Assembly (NCBI RefSeq): GCF_044762665.1
Contig: NZ_JBIWES010000002.1
Location: 551,439 to 615,438 of the forward strand
DNA from: Peribacillus frigoritolerans_B
Lineage (GTDB): Bacteria; Bacillota; Bacilli; Bacillales; DSM-1321
DNA length: 64,000 nt
Reading direction: 5' to 3'
In this document: positions 27,177 to 35,092 of the stretch, piece by piece
Layout of the letters: the number at the start of each line of letters is the position of its first letter
Numbering within the stretch: position 1 is the first letter of the stretch
Made by a program: the position numbers and the translations under genes
Notes under the pieces: generated by a model
What the model was told of the DNA's origin: nothing
The model's input: only the letters and a program-made list of their open reading frames with translations
Databases searched by the model: none

Positions 27177-27872
27177 ATGCTTAATGATTCTGAGGTAATG
27201 GAAAAGAAAGAAGCTATTCTACTCTCCACTACCCACCCGCTTAGTTTAATTAAAGTCTTACTCAATCCTGTTACTTTTTTTAATAAGTTAAAAACTGAAA
27301 GGAAACTAGGAATTAATATATTTATCATTCTAGTTCTATATGGAATTGTAACTTTCTTTCTTTCGCAACATTTATTAATGAATAACGACATCAGTTCTAC
27401 TCTTCCAAAAGAGTTACAAAATGAAAAAAGTCAGCTGATCATGGTTATCGGAACTACATTAGTAGGCATATTTCAATTTGTATCTACAGTTTTAATTTCC
27501 ACTTTAATTTATAAAGTAATATTATTTTTAACACAAATTCGAGTTACATTTAAAGGACTATTTCATATAGTAATGGTTGCCCAGATACCTCTAATTATTG
27601 GGAAAATGATTAACTTAATCTTTATCAATAAAGATACAATTGAAATGCCTATTACTAGTTTAGGATTTACAATAAAGCCTTTTACAGAATCTCCATTTTT
27701 ACTGAATTTCTTTTCTAATATTGAAATATTTAGTATATGGAGTTACTTCATTATTGCATTAGGAACTAGCGTATGTATTGGAGTAACCAGAAAGAAAAGT
27801 ATGTTGATTATTTTCTCTACTTGGTTAATATTCTTAACTCTATCTTCTTTCTTAATAGGTTTCTTTAATTAA
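27177..27872 (+). CDS. Yip1-like membrane protein upstream of the bacteriocin precursors
   Basis: A 231-residue protein with five hydrophobic segments after a polar N-terminus (PLSLIKVLLNPVTFFNKLKTE, typical of YIP1-family starts). Yip1-domain proteins are found in several bacteriocin loci, but their role is unclear; membrane organisation, export or self-protection are possible. The ATG at 27177 follows AGGAGGATATTT. The first precursor gene starts 45 bases downstream, so they probably share a transcript. Confidence 0.7.
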   Translation: MLNDSEVMEKKEAILLSTTHPLSLIKVLLNPVTFFNKLKTERKLGINIFIILVLYGIVTFFLSQHLLMNNDISSTLPKELQNEKSQLIMVIGTTLVGIFQFVSTVLISTLIYKVILFLTQIRVTFKGLFHIVMVAQIPLIIGKMINLIFINKDTIEMPITSLGFTIKPFTESPFLLNFFSNIEIFSIWSYFIIALGTSVCIGVTRKKSMLIIFSTWLIFLTLSSFLIGFFN

Positions 27873-27917
27873 TAGAAGATAGTATTTATTTTTTTTGCAC
27901 TGAAGGGAGGTGAGAAC

Positions 27918-28118
27918 ATGGAGATGATCTTTAATCTAGTAGGAGCACTTGGTATTTCTAACTATTGGGCTACATTAATTGTAAATGCTATTTTGGCTGG
28001 CGATACTGTAACTCAATTATTGGCTGTATTTGGAAGTTTTGGTTTAACTTCAACACTTATTAGTACACTCAGAGATTTAATTAAAAAAATTGGTAAGCAA
28101 CAAACGATTGCTTACTAA
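27918..28118 (+). CDS. Circular bacteriocin precursor 1 (circularin A/uberolysin type)
   Basis: A 66-residue hydrophobic, net-basic peptide. The segment LVGALGISNYWATLIVNAI and the end KIGKQQTIAY line up with circularin A (mature start VAGALG, end RAIAY), which is cut after three residues and joined head to tail. By that alignment the leader is MEMIFN and the core is residues 7-66 (60 residues, Leu7 joined to Tyr66). Four to five amphipathic helices are expected, giving a membrane-permeabilising ring. GAAGGGAGGTGAGAAC precedes the ATG. It shares about half its residues with precursors 2 and 3. Confidence 0.88.
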   Translation: MEMIFNLVGALGISNYWATLIVNAILAGDTVTQLLAVFGSFGLTSTLISTLRDLIKKIGKQQTIAY

Positions 28119-28158
28119 TAAATAAAAAGAGAGTAATAAATTAAAGGAGGGGAATTTC

Positions 28159-28450
28159 ATGGAAGTGGTAGCATTTATTGCGGGAGCTCTTGGTATTTCT
28201 GAATACTGGGCAAACGTTATCGTTTCGGCAATTGAAGCAGGCAGTACAGTATTAGCTTTGATTTCAATGTTCGNNNNNNNNNNNNNNNNNNNNNNNNNNN
28301 NNNNNNNNNNNNNNNNNNNNNNNNNNNNNNNNNNNNNNNNNNNNNNNNNNNNNNNNNNNNNNNNNNNNCTTTGGATTAACATCTGCACTTATCCTTACAG
28401 CTAAGTCACTATTGAGTAAAGGCGCTAAGAAAACTGCAGTTGCCTACTAA
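28159..28450 (+). CDS. Circular bacteriocin precursor 2, interrupted by an assembly gap
   Basis: It begins MEVVAFIAGALGISEYW behind AAAGGAGGGG and, after 95 N (28274-28368), ends with LLSKGAKKTAVAY and stop TAA. Bases on both sides match precursor 3 except one change (Phe6 here, Tyr6 there). If only one copy lies here, four bases (CTAG) would fill the gap, so the N run is a placeholder and may hide further 248-base repeat units. Predicted leader MEVVAF, 60-residue core from Ile7 to Tyr66. Confidence 0.85.
28274..28368. other. Assembly gap (95 N) inside tandem bacteriocin genes
   Basis: Run of N. Same length as the other gap in this window (50529-50623), which suggests a fixed placeholder rather than a measured distance. 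Confidence 0.95.
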
Positions 28451-28497
28451 TAATTAAATATATACGAATGAATGTATTTGAAAAGGAGGGGAATTTC

Positions 28498-28698
28498 ATG
28501 GAAGTGGTAGCATATATTGCGGGAGCTCTTGGTATTTCTGAATACTGGGCAAACGTTATCGTTTCGGCAATTGAAGCAGGCAGTACAGTATTAGCTTTGA
28601 TTTCAATGTTCGCTAGCTTTGGATTAACATCTGCACTTATCCTTACAGCTAAGTCACTATTGAGTAAAGGCGCTAAGAAAACTGCAGTTGCCTACTAA
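28498..28698 (+). CDS. Circular bacteriocin precursor 3
   Basis: A 66-residue peptide starting MEVVAYIAGALGISEYW and ending KGAKKTAVAY, complete and nearly identical to precursor 2. Core features of the circularin/uberolysin family are the short six-residue leader, hydrophobic start of the core (Ile7), central Gly/Ala-rich helices, a lysine patch near the end and terminal Ala-Tyr. An in-frame ATG at 28468 lies before the AAAGGAGGGG site and is not the start. The conserved 5' segment AAAGGAGGGGAATTTC is shared with precursor 2, so the repeat unit includes the ribosome binding site. Confidence 0.9.
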   Translation: MEVVAYIAGALGISEYWANVIVSAIEAGSTVLALISMFASFGLTSALILTAKSLLSKGAKKTAVAY

Positions 28699-28728
28699 TT
28701 CAATTGCTTTTACAAATTAATTATAGCG

Positions 28729-28754
28729 AGGGGAACGATGTGCGTCGTTTCCCT
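28729..28754 (+). terminator. Hairpin between precursors and SpoIIM gene (attenuator?)
   Basis: AGGGGAACGA / TCGTTTCCCTT stem with a short loop, followed by an AT-rich but not T-only stretch. It could stabilise the abundant precursor mRNA and reduce read-through into the maturation gene. Confidence 0.6.
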
Positions 28755-28805
28755 TAATTTATTATAGCAAAATTCTCCCCCAAAAAAAAATATTAAGGTG
28801 ATAAT

Positions 28806-29321
28806 ATGGAAAAATTATTAAAAGATAGATATCTATTACTATTATCAGTTTCATGTTTTTTCTTAAGTTTAGTATTAGGTTTAGGTTTAGTATTAACCGC
28901 AGATGTAAATACAGCAATCGATAATAGCAGTAATTATTATAGCAAAAGGGAAGGCATTTCCGGATCAGTGTTCTTTTTTATTCAAAATTTCAAAGTTGCA
29001 CTTATGTTAATTTCAGGGATTTTTTGTTTTGGGCTTTCAACCTTTTTAGTATTGGTTATCAATGGCTTTTGGCTTGGTGGTGTTATAGCAAGTCAATATT
29101 TAAGTGGGACTAGTATAGTAGATTTATGTTTAAGTATATTGCCGCATGGAATCTTTGAAATTCCTGCCTTATTATTATCAGGTTACATAGGATTTATTGG
29201 GCTTAAATTTTATTTCCAAAAGAAGAATTGGAAAAGAAGCATGGTTACTATAGGAATTATCATATTACTACTTATATTAGCAGGCGCTGTCGAGGGATTT
29301 ATAACACCTAAATATATCTAA
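28806..29321 (+). CDS. SpoIIM/DUF95 family membrane protein of the circular bacteriocin locus
   Basis: A 171-residue protein with about five membrane segments and the family's central VFFFIQNFKVALMLISGIFCFG, NGFWLGGVIAS and LPHGIFEIPALLLSGYIGF signatures (stage II sporulation M / DUF95, PF01944). A DUF95 protein is the most constant companion of circular-bacteriocin precursors (CirC, CclD, As-48C) and is needed for maturation and secretion. It starts at ATG 28806 behind AAGGTGATAAT. It is distinct from the sporulation SpoIIM, given its place 108 bases after precursor 3. Confidence 0.9.
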   Translation: MEKLLKDRYLLLLSVSCFFLSLVLGLGLVLTADVNTAIDNSSNYYSKREGISGSVFFFIQNFKVALMLISGIFCFGLSTFLVLVINGFWLGGVIASQYLSGTSIVDLCLSILPHGIFEIPALLLSGYIGFIGLKFYFQKKNWKRSMVTIGIIILLLILAGAVEGFITPKYI

Positions 29322-29416
29322 TGTATATACTTTATAAGTACAAAACTTAATCACCATTTAAATGGAGATAAAACAATTGATTTGAATCAATATTTTGGAC
29401 ACTAAAAAGTTAAATC

Positions 29417-29835
29417 TTAAGCTGTTTTCCTAATTCGATCTTCAATGGCTTGTGGGGTTTGATAGTCCAAGCTGCTGTGAATTCTTTTTCGGTTATACCA
29501 ACTTTCAATAAATTGGAACATTGCTAATTTAGCTGTTTGCTAATTTAGATATTGTATTTGGTTGACTTCTTCCTTTTTTAATAGGGATGAAAGGATTCAA
29601 TACAGGCATTATCGTACGGGTAATTATTCTGACTAAAGGATTGCTTAATATGATGGTTTTGGATATGTTGAGTAAACTCACTGCTTGTATATTGTGTGCC
29701 AAGATCTGTATGAAGAACTAAGCCCTCCGAGGTCTTTTGTGATAAGTGTGCGTTATTAAAAGCTTTTATGACCAGTTCTGTTGTCATTGAACGAGAAAAT
29801 GAATACCCTACTATTTTCTTAGACCGAAGCGCCAT
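29417..29835 (-). pseudogene. IS3-family transposase OrfB, 5'-truncated and frameshifted
   Basis: The minus strand encodes integrase-core sequence (VLHTDLGTQYTSSEFTQHI, then NYPYDNACIESF) and, after a frameshift near 29580 and an in-frame stop, SWYNRKRIHSSLDYQTPQAIEDRI, the usual IS3 C-terminus. The N-terminal part is missing. TGGACACTAAAAAGTT at 29396 may be one remaining terminal repeat. It sits between the bacteriocin genes and the HlyD/MacB exporter. Confidence 0.85.
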
Positions 29836-29931
29836 TCGTCTTTTAAACCAACAATGTTATATTCTGTGCATTTTTAAGTGATTAAATCATATAGGGATTA
29901 TTCATAATTGCTGGTTAAAATTTATTTACTA

Positions 29932-30022
29932 TATACCTTCTACTTCAAGAATAAAGTAGAGGTATTATTTATTTAAAATAAGTAAAAAAGCAGGTTCGTT
30001 AAAAAAGAACACTGCTTTTAAT
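29932..30022 (-). terminator. Two hairpins after the exporter operon
   Basis: ATACCTTCTACTT...AAGTAGAGGTAT (about 29932-29964) and AAAAGCAGGTTC...GAACACTGCTTTT (29986-30019). The second is nearest to the minus-strand permease stop codon and most likely terminates it. Confidence 0.65.
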
Positions 30023-30102
30023 ATTTTCAATAAATATTTTTTAAACTTTAATTTGCTCTCTAACCGAGATATGTATAAAGTACTTAATAACCGAATAGAG
30101 AA

Positions 30103-31296
30103 TTATTCATACCGTAGAGATTCAATAGGGTCAAGTTTTGCAGCTTTGTTGGCTGGTAACATTCCAAAAATAATTCCTATCGTCATCGAGAATAATACGC
30201 CTCCTAGAATAACCTGCCAAGAAACAAAAGATGGCCAACCTGCTAAAAGGGATACTAATGAAGCACCTCCTGCACCTAATAAAATACCAAGTATACCTCC
30301 AATAAGAGTAAGTGTAATGGATTCAATTAAAAACTGAGTTAAAATCTGAGATTTTGATGCTCCTAAAGCCTTACGTATACCAATTTCCCTTGTCCTCTCC
30401 GTAACAGATACGAGCATAATATTCATTACTCCAATTCCACCTACTAACAAGGAAATTCCGGCAATAGATCCAATTACTAAAGTCATAATTTTCGTTATGC
30501 TTCCAATACTATCCGCGATCTCTTTTAAATTGTTGACTTGATATGAATCTTCTGTAAAATGTTTTTCATTTAATAACGTTGTTGCATTATCGCCCACTTC
30601 GGCTAACTGATTTGCATTATTTACTTGAAGACTAATTTCACTATAATCTATCTTCCCAAAACTTGATTTATAAGTATTATTAGGAATATAAATCTCACTC
30701 ATCCCAAATGATAAGAATCCAGTTTTCTTTTGAGTAACACCAATAATCTTAATAGGCTGTCCTTGAATCCAGATAACATTTCCTATAGGATCTTTTTTGT
30801 CAAACAATTCTTTGCTAAGTTCTTTAGTAATAACGCCTACTCGATTACCAGATAAGAAGTCTGAACTGGTTAACATTTCTCCTTTAGCAACTTCTAGCTT
30901 ATTTACTGTTAAATAAGCTTCATTTACAGCATTCACTGTTGAATCTGTAGTTTTATCTCTATAGTGTGTTTCCATACTTGTAGAGCTAGATGCAACTACA
31001 CTTTTCACGCCGGATATATCCTTTAGATCGTTTACATCACTTTCTGTGAAAGCTGGCTGTTCCATAATATTGGGATTAGACTGCAATTCTTCATCTGAAG
31101 GTTGATAATAGACTTCTATTGTGTTGTTTGGGCCAGTAATTTTCGATTTAATCATTTGTTCTCCACCCTGCCCAATTGCTACAACTACAATAACGGCTGC
31201 AACTCCAATAATAATACCTAACATTGTTAAAATGGATCTCATTTTATGAGCTAAAACAGAGGATAATGCCATACGAATATTTTCTATAATATTCAT
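30103..31296 (-). CDS. MacB/FtsX-type ABC transporter permease
   Basis: A 397-residue permease. An N-terminal helix (MRSILTMLGIIIGVAAVIVVVAIG) is followed by a large extracytoplasmic MacB_PCD-like domain (about 45-265) and three C-terminal helices, with VSVTERTREIGIRKALGASK before the third. It overlaps the ATPase gene by ATGA and belongs to a three-gene operon with it and an HlyD-type adaptor. The same set (As-48EFGH, CclEFGH) gives extra immunity and export in circular-bacteriocin loci; in other settings such pumps export antimicrobial peptides. Confidence 0.9.
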   Translation of the reverse strand: MNIIENIRMALSSVLAHKMRSILTMLGIIIGVAAVIVVVAIGQGGEQMIKSKITGPNNTIEVYYQPSDEELQSNPNIMEQPAFTESDVNDLKDISGVKSVVASSSTSMETHYRDKTTDSTVNAVNEAYLTVNKLEVAKGEMLTSSDFLSGNRVGVITKELSKELFDKKDPIGNVIWIQGQPIKIIGVTQKKTGFLSFGMSEIYIPNNTYKSSFGKIDYSEISLQVNNANQLAEVGDNATTLLNEKHFTEDSYQVNNLKEIADSIGSITKIMTLVIGSIAGISLLVGGIGVMNIMLVSVTERTREIGIRKALGASKSQILTQFLIESITLTLIGGILGILLGAGGASLVSLLAGWPSFVSWQVILGGVLFSMTIGIIFGMLPANKAAKLDPIESLRYE

Positions 31297-31982
31297 ATTG
31301 TTAGATTCTCCTTATTATTGAGATTTACAACTTCTCCATCTCGTACAGTAATGGTTCGCGATGCATATTCGGAAACTTCTAGTTCATGTGTAATAAGGAT
31401 GATTGTTGTTCCAGCATGATGAAGTTGTGCAAACTGTTTCATGATTGTATCACTAGTCTTAGTATCTAGAGCTCCTGTAGGTTCATCTGCAAGAATTAAT
31501 GAAGGCTCATTAACAATTGCTCTAGCAATTGCTACACGTTGCTTTTGGCCACCTGACAATTCATTTGGCAAATGATTTATTCGTTCACTCAAACCTACTT
31601 TTTGTAAAGCTATTTCTGCTCTTTTTCTTCGTTCTTTTCTCGAACAGCCAGCATATATCATAGGAAGCTCTACATTTTCAGCAGCACTTAGTCGTGGAAG
31701 TAATTGGAATTGCTGAAATACAAAACCAATATGTTTATTTCTTATTTGAGAAAGCTGTTCATCATTAAACGTTGAAATTTCTTGTTCATTTAGCATGTAT
31801 GAACCGGAAGAAGGGCGGTCTAAACATCCAATAATATTCATCAATGTGGATTTACCGGATCCAGAGGGACCCATAATAGCTACAAATTCACCATCATTTA
31901 TTTTAATATTAATATTCTTTAAAATAGGAATCTCCTCTCGATTAAGATGAAAATTTTTATGTATATCCACTAATTCAATCAT
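31293..31982 (-). CDS. MacB/LolD-type ABC transporter ATP-binding protein
   Basis: A 229-residue ATPase with Walker A GPSGSGKST, signature LSGGQKQRVAIARAI, Walker B LILADEPTGALD and switch His in ILITHE. The D-loop and the NIIGCLDRPSSG segment are those of the MacB/LolD/YknY group, which drive mechanotransmission permeases rather than classical pore transporters. It overlaps both neighbours by four bases (ATGA), so translation is coupled across the operon. Confidence 0.93.
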   Translation of the reverse strand: MIELVDIHKNFHLNREEIPILKNINIKINDGEFVAIMGPSGSGKSTLMNIIGCLDRPSSGSYMLNEQEISTFNDEQLSQIRNKHIGFVFQQFQLLPRLSAAENVELPMIYAGCSRKERRKRAEIALQKVGLSERINHLPNELSGGQKQRVAIARAIVNEPSLILADEPTGALDTKTSDTIMKQFAQLHHAGTTIILITHELEVSEYASRTITVRDGEVVNLNNKENLTI

Positions 31983-33112
31983 TGAATGTTCACCTTCAAG
32001 CCATCATTTAATTTTTTTGAGGGGTTCGATACAACTTTTTCTTTTTCAGAAACACCACTTACAATTTCAATAAATTTGCTGGTTGTTTCTCCAACCTTTA
32101 CTTTTATACGTGAAACTTCTCTATTTTCCACAACATACACATATTTATTTCTCCCTTCATTTACAATACTCTTTACTGGAAGAGATTTAGCTTTTTTACT
32201 AGTTGTTTCAATTTCTAACAAGAGTTTAAATCCAGGTTTTATGGAACTAATATCTTGATCATCAATTTTTATTTCTATTGGATATTGATTAGCATTTTCA
32301 CTTGTACTATCGGAAGACGCTTGTTGCTGAGGTAAATAATCAATTTGTTTAACTGTTCCTTCCCATTTTTTATTAGGTAAAACATCTGAAGTTATTACTA
32401 CTGATTGACCGGACTTGATATTTAGTGCATCATATTCTGACAATACACCGCGTGCTATATATTGAGATGTACTGCCAATATGTATAACAGGCTTCTGTGT
32501 TTCACTTGTATTATTAACCGCCTCTTTATCAACTTCTAGGACTGTTCCCTTAATGTCACTTTTCACTTCTAAATTCTTCTCTTTTTTTAATATTGATTTT
32601 GATTCTAAATCGTTTTTTTCTAATTCTAACTTTGCTGTTTCGAGGTCTAAATTTAATTGAGTACGTTCTGAATCAATTTGATTCTTGGCCTCTTCTTTAC
32701 CTAGTTCTATTTCTAAATTCTTTTGTTTTACATTAAGATTTGCAATTTGTTTGATTAAAGAGTTAATTTGTAACTGACTTGATTTTCTTCCTAGTTTATG
32801 TTGCTCTTTTTCAAGTTCTATTTCATCACTTTCATAAGTAAGGATAGGTGTACCTACCTGAACTATTGATCCCTCTGTTACATGTATCTTATCTACATTA
32901 CCTTTTTCAGCGTCATAATATATGTATTGCTCATTAGCTAAGCTTAGAGTTCCAGGAATCATTACAGTACTTTTTAACGTTATTTCTTTTAATTGAGTAA
33001 CATTTACATTTACCTCTTTATTACTAGCGCTTCCTTTAGATAAATATACATTTATCCCCAGTATAATAAGCACGAATAAAGAAACGATAGAGATAATCAA
33101 TTTTTTTTTCAC
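31979..33112 (-). CDS. HlyD/RND-type periplasmic adaptor-like subunit
   Basis: A 377-residue protein with one N-terminal membrane anchor (LIISIVSLFVLIILGINVYL), a biotinyl-lipoyl-like segment (YDAEKGNVDKIHVTEGSIVQVGTPI), a long coiled coil (about 95-180, rich in Leu, Lys and Glu) and beta-barrel segments (GVLSEYDALNIKSGQSVVI; IKPGFKLLLEI). It acts with the downstream ATPase and permease, comparable to YknX and As-48E/F. GTG start behind GGGGGAAC. A 230-base AT-rich upstream region holds its promoter. Confidence 0.88.
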   Translation of the reverse strand: MKKKLIISIVSLFVLIILGINVYLSKGSASNKEVNVNVTQLKEITLKSTVMIPGTLSLANEQYIYYDAEKGNVDKIHVTEGSIVQVGTPILTYESDEIELEKEQHKLGRKSSQLQINSLIKQIANLNVKQKNLEIELGKEEAKNQIDSERTQLNLDLETAKLELEKNDLESKSILKKEKNLEVKSDIKGTVLEVDKEAVNNTSETQKPVIHIGSTSQYIARGVLSEYDALNIKSGQSVVITSDVLPNKKWEGTVKQIDYLPQQQASSDSTSENANQYPIEIKIDDQDISSIKPGFKLLLEIETTSKKAKSLPVKSIVNEGRNKYVYVVENREVSRIKVKVGETTSKFIEIVSGVSEKEKVVSNPSKKLNDGLKVNIQ

Positions 33113-33342
33113 TTTTCAGTTCCCCCATAAATGTTAGATATTTTAATTTTAAGTACTTAGAATAGTGTAGGACTATCCACCTTGGTAACTATTTTAATAC
33201 AGCTTTTATCAAAGTGATTTTTTAATGGAAAAACATCATTTGAAAATAAGAACTTATTTTATCTTAAATGATAAAATACGATCTTAACCACTGTTCTTGT
33301 ATAGAAAGGTATTATCTGAGATTATTAGGGCTATAAATGGTC

Positions 33343-33855
33343 CTAAAAAATTTCAATAAAAAAGCTTTTTAAAAAATAATAACTGATACCTGCAGTTTGA
33401 ATAATAAGGGTCAAAATGAGAATACTTAATATAGAATTTTTGAAAGCAAATCTTTTTGTCAATTTAAAAAAACCAAAAACCACAATTCCATTCAAAATGG
33501 AAAATAGAATAACATCCATAAATAGATATGAATTATTACTAGAATTACCCACAATAATAATTATTGATATTGTAAGTAGACTAAAGCTAAAAGTTAATTT
33601 TTCTTTTATAGAGCTTTTAGGAAGTTGATCGACTAATTGTTTTGTATAGTCTCTAGGATTTTGTCCAAATAAATCTTGAAAGTCTTTCCCCTCTTTTTCG
33701 CCTTCTAGAAGATGATCCAATATCTCATCTCTTATTTCATTTCGCTTATTAGCATCTAAATCGCTGCTAGAAAGATATAAACAAAACTCTTCAAATTGCT
33801 GTTTATTGCATTTATTTAATTTAAGTTTTAGATTTTCAATTTCTTTATAGATCAT
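33343..33855 (-). CDS. HAAS/DUF1129-like membrane protein beside PadR regulator
   Basis: A 170-residue protein. The N-terminal 85 residues are helical and charged (FEEFCLYLSSSDLDANKRNEIRDEILDHLLEGEKEGKD), resembling HAAS-type signalling domains that are usually encoded next to PadR regulators. Four membrane helices follow. It overlaps the PadR gene by 11 bases, so the pair is co-translated. It probably modulates PadR or senses membrane stress; this role is inferred from context. Confidence 0.65.
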   Translation of the reverse strand: MIYKEIENLKLKLNKCNKQQFEEFCLYLSSSDLDANKRNEIRDEILDHLLEGEKEGKDFQDLFGQNPRDYTKQLVDQLPKSSIKEKLTFSFSLLTISIIIIVGNSSNNSYLFMDVILFSILNGIVVFGFFKLTKRFAFKNSILSILILTLIIQTAGISYYFLKSFFIEIF

Positions 33856-34204
33856 ACTGATAATTTTTCACTCCTTCTCTTTCTAGAAAGTGGTTCACTG
33901 ACTTTTCTAAATTACCCCATTCATCTTTAAAGTTTTTTAAAGATTCAAGACCTTCTGGAGTTATTTTGTAATATTTTCTTCTGGGTCCATTTTTAGAATC
34001 CATAAAATATGCAGATATAAGTTTTTCTTTCTGTAGCCTTAGTAATAAAGGATAGATAGTGCCTTCTCCAACTTTATTGAATCCACCTTGTCTCAATTTC
34101 TCGATTAATTCATATCCATAAACTTCATTTTTATTAATTAAGGACAAAATGCTCCCTTCTAATAATCCTTTAATCATTTGACTATAAATAGACAGTATCT
34201 CCAC
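33845..34204 (-). CDS. PadR family transcriptional regulator
   Basis: A 119-residue winged-helix repressor. Motifs: SILSLINKNEVYGYELIEKLRQGG (recognition region) and GEGTIYPLLLRLQKEKLISAYF with RRKYYKITPEG, the PadR signature. ATG start behind AAAGGACGG. PadR proteins commonly repress drug or peptide efflux operons, so the adjacent HlyD/MacB genes (downstream, same strand) are candidate targets. Confidence 0.92.
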   Translation of the reverse strand: MEILSIYSQMIKGLLEGSILSLINKNEVYGYELIEKLRQGGFNKVGEGTIYPLLLRLQKEKLISAYFMDSKNGPRRKYYKITPEGLESLKNFKDEWGNLEKSVNHFLEREGVKNYQYDL

Positions 34205-34403
34205 CGTCCTTTCTAAAATATTTTAATTATGTAATTCAAAAAAGATAATAAAAGCTAAGTTTCCAATTTAAGTATAGTATGTTATAAAATTATCTTATAA
34301 ATATTGAACTAAAATACTACAAGTACGTATAAAGGCTTAAATTAGTTCTATAATTGCCAAATTCTTTAGTTTTAGGGTGATTTATTTGTTTTAAATGAAC
34401 TAT

Positions 34404-34450
34404 GAATAATTATTCACATTAACATTTTATGTTAATATAATGATTATAAT
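34404..34450 (+). promoter_or_regulatory. agrB-like promoter with palindromic operator candidates
   Basis: TATAAT at 34445-34450 is preceded by the perfect inverted repeat ATTAACAT-TTT-ATGTTAAT (34418-34436), covering the -35 position, and by the palindrome GAATAATTATTC (34404-34415). Either could bind a regulator; which one is unknown. Confidence 0.55.
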
Positions 34451-34476
34451 ATCATGGTTTCATTTGGGGGAATGGC

Positions 34477-35085
34477 GTGTATTGGGCACCTAAAGATTTA
34501 TCTGAAGCATTAACAAAGAAGATACTAACGAATGATGGGAGTTTGAAGCGAAAAAAAGGGGAAATTCGTTATGGTTTAGAAATGCTGATTATTTTAATTT
34601 ACCAAGTCGTAATTGTTTTATCTCTAGGATTTCTTTTGCATATATTTTCTTATACTTTGCTATGCTTAGTGTCTATATCCATATTTAGGATGTTTTCAGG
34701 AGGAGCTCATTTTTCCAAATTCAATCATTGTCTGATAGCAAGTATCTTTCTTATCCTTGCAATTTCTTTTAGTTCGAAATACTTTCCGTCAATAACTGAT
34801 ATAGATTATTGGCATATATTTTCTTATCCATTACTAATCATTCTTATAATAAGATACGCACCAATCTTATTTAAAAAAGAAAACATTTTTAATAAGACTC
34901 AGAAAAAAAGAAATAAATTCAAATCTATTTCTATTGCATTATTGCTTATGATTTTGAGTTTTTTTATTCCAATTACATATTCCTTAGTAATAGGACAGGT
35001 CCTTATCTATCAGACCTTTACAATTACACCTTTTGGTACATCTATAATACATCTATTGGATAAAAAATTATTAAAAAGGGGGTAA
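34477..35085 (+). CDS. agrB: AgrB-like peptide-processing membrane endopeptidase
   Basis: A 202-residue membrane cysteine protease that trims AgrD and forms the thiolactone ring. The catalytic pair lies in RMFSGGAHFSKFNHC: His78 and Cys85, seven residues apart as in Staphylococcus AgrB (His77, Cys84). Four to six membrane helices follow. GTG start at 34477 behind TTGGGGGAATGGC; an ATG at 34472 is out of frame. Eight bases separate it from the AgrD-like gene. It lies about 10 kb from the matching sensor and regulator genes, on the opposite flank of the bacteriocin genes. Confidence 0.93.
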   Translation: MYWAPKDLSEALTKKILTNDGSLKRKKGEIRYGLEMLIILIYQVVIVLSLGFLLHIFSYTLLCLVSISIFRMFSGGAHFSKFNHCLIASIFLILAISFSSKYFPSITDIDYWHIFSYPLLIILIIRYAPILFKKENIFNKTQKKRNKFKSISIALLLMILSFFIPITYSLVIGQVLIYQTFTITPFGTSIIHLLDKKLLKRG

Positions 35086-35092
35086 GTTATTA

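Noticed and set aside
28468..28497. In-frame upstream extension of bacteriocin precursor 3 (MNVFEKEGNF)
   Set aside because: It lies before the AAAGGAGGGG ribosome binding site and is absent from precursor 2; the start at 28498 matches all copies.
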